Below, piece after piece: positions 51,359 to 51,687 of a stretch of DNA of 51,687 nucleotides; positions within the stretch are counted from its first letter, which is position 1; each line of letters opens with the position of its first letter. The position numbers and the translations under genes were made by a program. The notes under the pieces are model-generated. The model did not search any database and had not been told where the DNA came from. It was given only the letters and a program-made list of their open reading frames with translations. The stretch is from Arthrobacter cavernae (GTDB lineage: Bacteria > Actinomycetota > Actinomycetes > Actinomycetales > Micrococcaceae). Location: positions 1-51,687 of the forward strand of contig NZ_JAFNLL010000034.1 of the NCBI RefSeq assembly GCF_017368795.1, written 5' to 3'.

Positions 51359-51401
51359 TGGGATCTCGACTCTTTCGCGGGCGCAAAGGGTCGAGATCCC
51401 A
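51359..51401 (+). terminator. Long hairpin after maoC
   Basis: TGGGATCTCGAC (51359-51370) and GTCGAGATCCCA (51390-51401) are perfect 12-bp arms. The pairing extends inward through CTTT/AAAG to a small loop. It lies 20 bases after the maoC stop and is followed by TCTCTCGATTCCC. Confidence 0.65.
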
Positions 51402-51424
51402 TCTCTCGATTCCCGCCAAAACAA

Positions 51425-51458
51425 GCAGGGCCCGGAATCCATGGATTCCGGGCCCTGC
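51425..51458 (-). terminator. Terminator of tRNA-Leu: 34-bp perfect palindrome
   Basis: The palindrome centred at 51441/51442 (GCAGGGCCCGGAATCC arms) is followed on the minus strand by TTGTTTTGG. It lies 5 bases beyond the tRNA 3' end. It may also serve the convergent maoC operon. Confidence 0.8.
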
Positions 51459-51463
51459 ATTTG

Positions 51464-51546
51464 TGCGCGGAGGGGGACTTGAACCCCCACCCCCTTTCGA
51501 GGACTAGCACCTCAAGCTAGCGCGTCTGCCATTCCGCCACCCGCGC
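51464..51546 (-). tRNA. tRNA-Leu, anticodon GAG
   Basis: Minus-strand 83-nt class II tRNA. The acceptor stem GCGCGGG pairs with TCCGCGC and A is the discriminator. The anticodon stem CTAGC/GCTAG encloses TTGAGGT (anticodon GAG, reads CUC and CUU). A long variable arm precedes the T-arm GGGGGTTCAAGTCCCCC. CCA is not encoded. Confidence 0.95.
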
Positions 51547-51614
51547 AGGTGGTATTCGGAGCGTTCGCTCTGCGCCTTCCGGCGCTTCTCTTTCCTCCGA
51601 AGCAGCGAGAAAAA

Positions 51615-51643
51615 CTCTAACACGGATTCCGGCCATGAAAAAA
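51615..51643 (-). promoter_or_regulatory. Candidate promoter for tRNA-Leu
   Basis: On the minus strand TTTTTC (51638-51643) and TAGAGT (51615-51620) are 17 bases apart. A leader of about 60 nt follows, with a GCGCC-GGAA-GGCGC hairpin (51572-51585), before the tRNA 5' end at 51546. Confidence 0.45.
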
Positions 51644-51687
51644 TCGGTGCTGGTCAGGGCCCTGTTGCCCGTATTTCCGCGCCGGGA

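Noticed and set aside
51636..51687. Plus-strand frame starting MKKSVLVRALLPVFPRR at the right edge
   Set aside because: Only 17 codons fit in the window, there is no ribosome-binding site, and the stretch overlaps the likely tRNA promoter. It could be the start of a real gene but cannot be supported here.

Overview
This is a high-GC chromosomal window from an actinobacterium, most probably Micrococcaceae (Arthrobacter, Pseudarthrobacter or Paenarthrobacter). The signs are the transketolase-transaldolase-Pgi-Zwf order, ctaB and ctaA beside a SufR-led SUF operon, GlgC divergent from an actinobacterial GT4 glycogen synthase, and many GTG or TTG starts. Most of it is ordinary core chromosome, and from memory bases 1-16.4 kb resemble the mycobacterial zwf-tal-tkt-ctaB-ctaA-suf neighbourhood. 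The only clear mobile DNA is one IS110-family element.

Layout. 1-5.0 kb (minus): pentose-phosphate and glycolytic genes tkt, tal, pgi and the first codons of zwf. 5.4-11.1 kb: haem O synthase ctaB (plus) converges on an ABC ATPase-ABC permease-haem A synthase ctaA group (minus). An IS110 element sits between ctaB and ctaA, inside a cluster of roughly 30-bp repeats. 11.2-16.4 kb: sufR-sufB-sufD-Rieske protein-sufC-sufT. 16.5-22.1 kb: a zinc metallopeptidase, then an acyl-CoA ligase-thiolase pair converging on a bioY-bioM-bioN biotin ECF transporter. 22.4-26.3 kb: an ABC-F protein, a YbaK deacylase, SURF1 and two small proteins. 26.5-33.2 kb: fabG, a FabI-like SDR, serB, a lone ABC ATPase, a TSUP permease, a SpoU methyltransferase, zinc-independent L31 and a lipoate ligase with rearranged domains. 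33.2-36.9 kb: pepN and a YeiH-type exporter. 37.0-40.4 kb: a circularly permuted ATP-grasp, alpha-E and transglutaminase operon. 40.4-44.7 kb: an SDR with a zinc-ribbon-like insert, then glgC and glgA. 44.8-51.3 kb: an acyl-CoA oxidase-like FadE, a TetR repressor with a 31-bp palindromic operator, and fadA-fabG4-maoC, a fatty-acid beta-oxidation locus. The right edge holds tRNA-Leu(GAG).

How the parts work together. The left third supplies NADPH and sugar phosphates, haem A for cytochrome oxidase (with SURF1 later in the window) and Fe-S clusters. The middle concerns biotin uptake and lipid or lipoyl cofactors. The right third joins glycogen synthesis to beta-oxidation.

Most interesting items: a 128-nt, three-segment hairpin upstream of the IS110 transposase (bridge-RNA candidate); the BioYMN-linked ligase and thiolase, whose thiolase has Ser where the C-terminal catalytic Cys is expected; the ATP-grasp/alpha-E/transglutaminase operon of unknown product; two SDRs with non-classical active sites; and a lipoate ligase with its accessory domain at the N-terminus.
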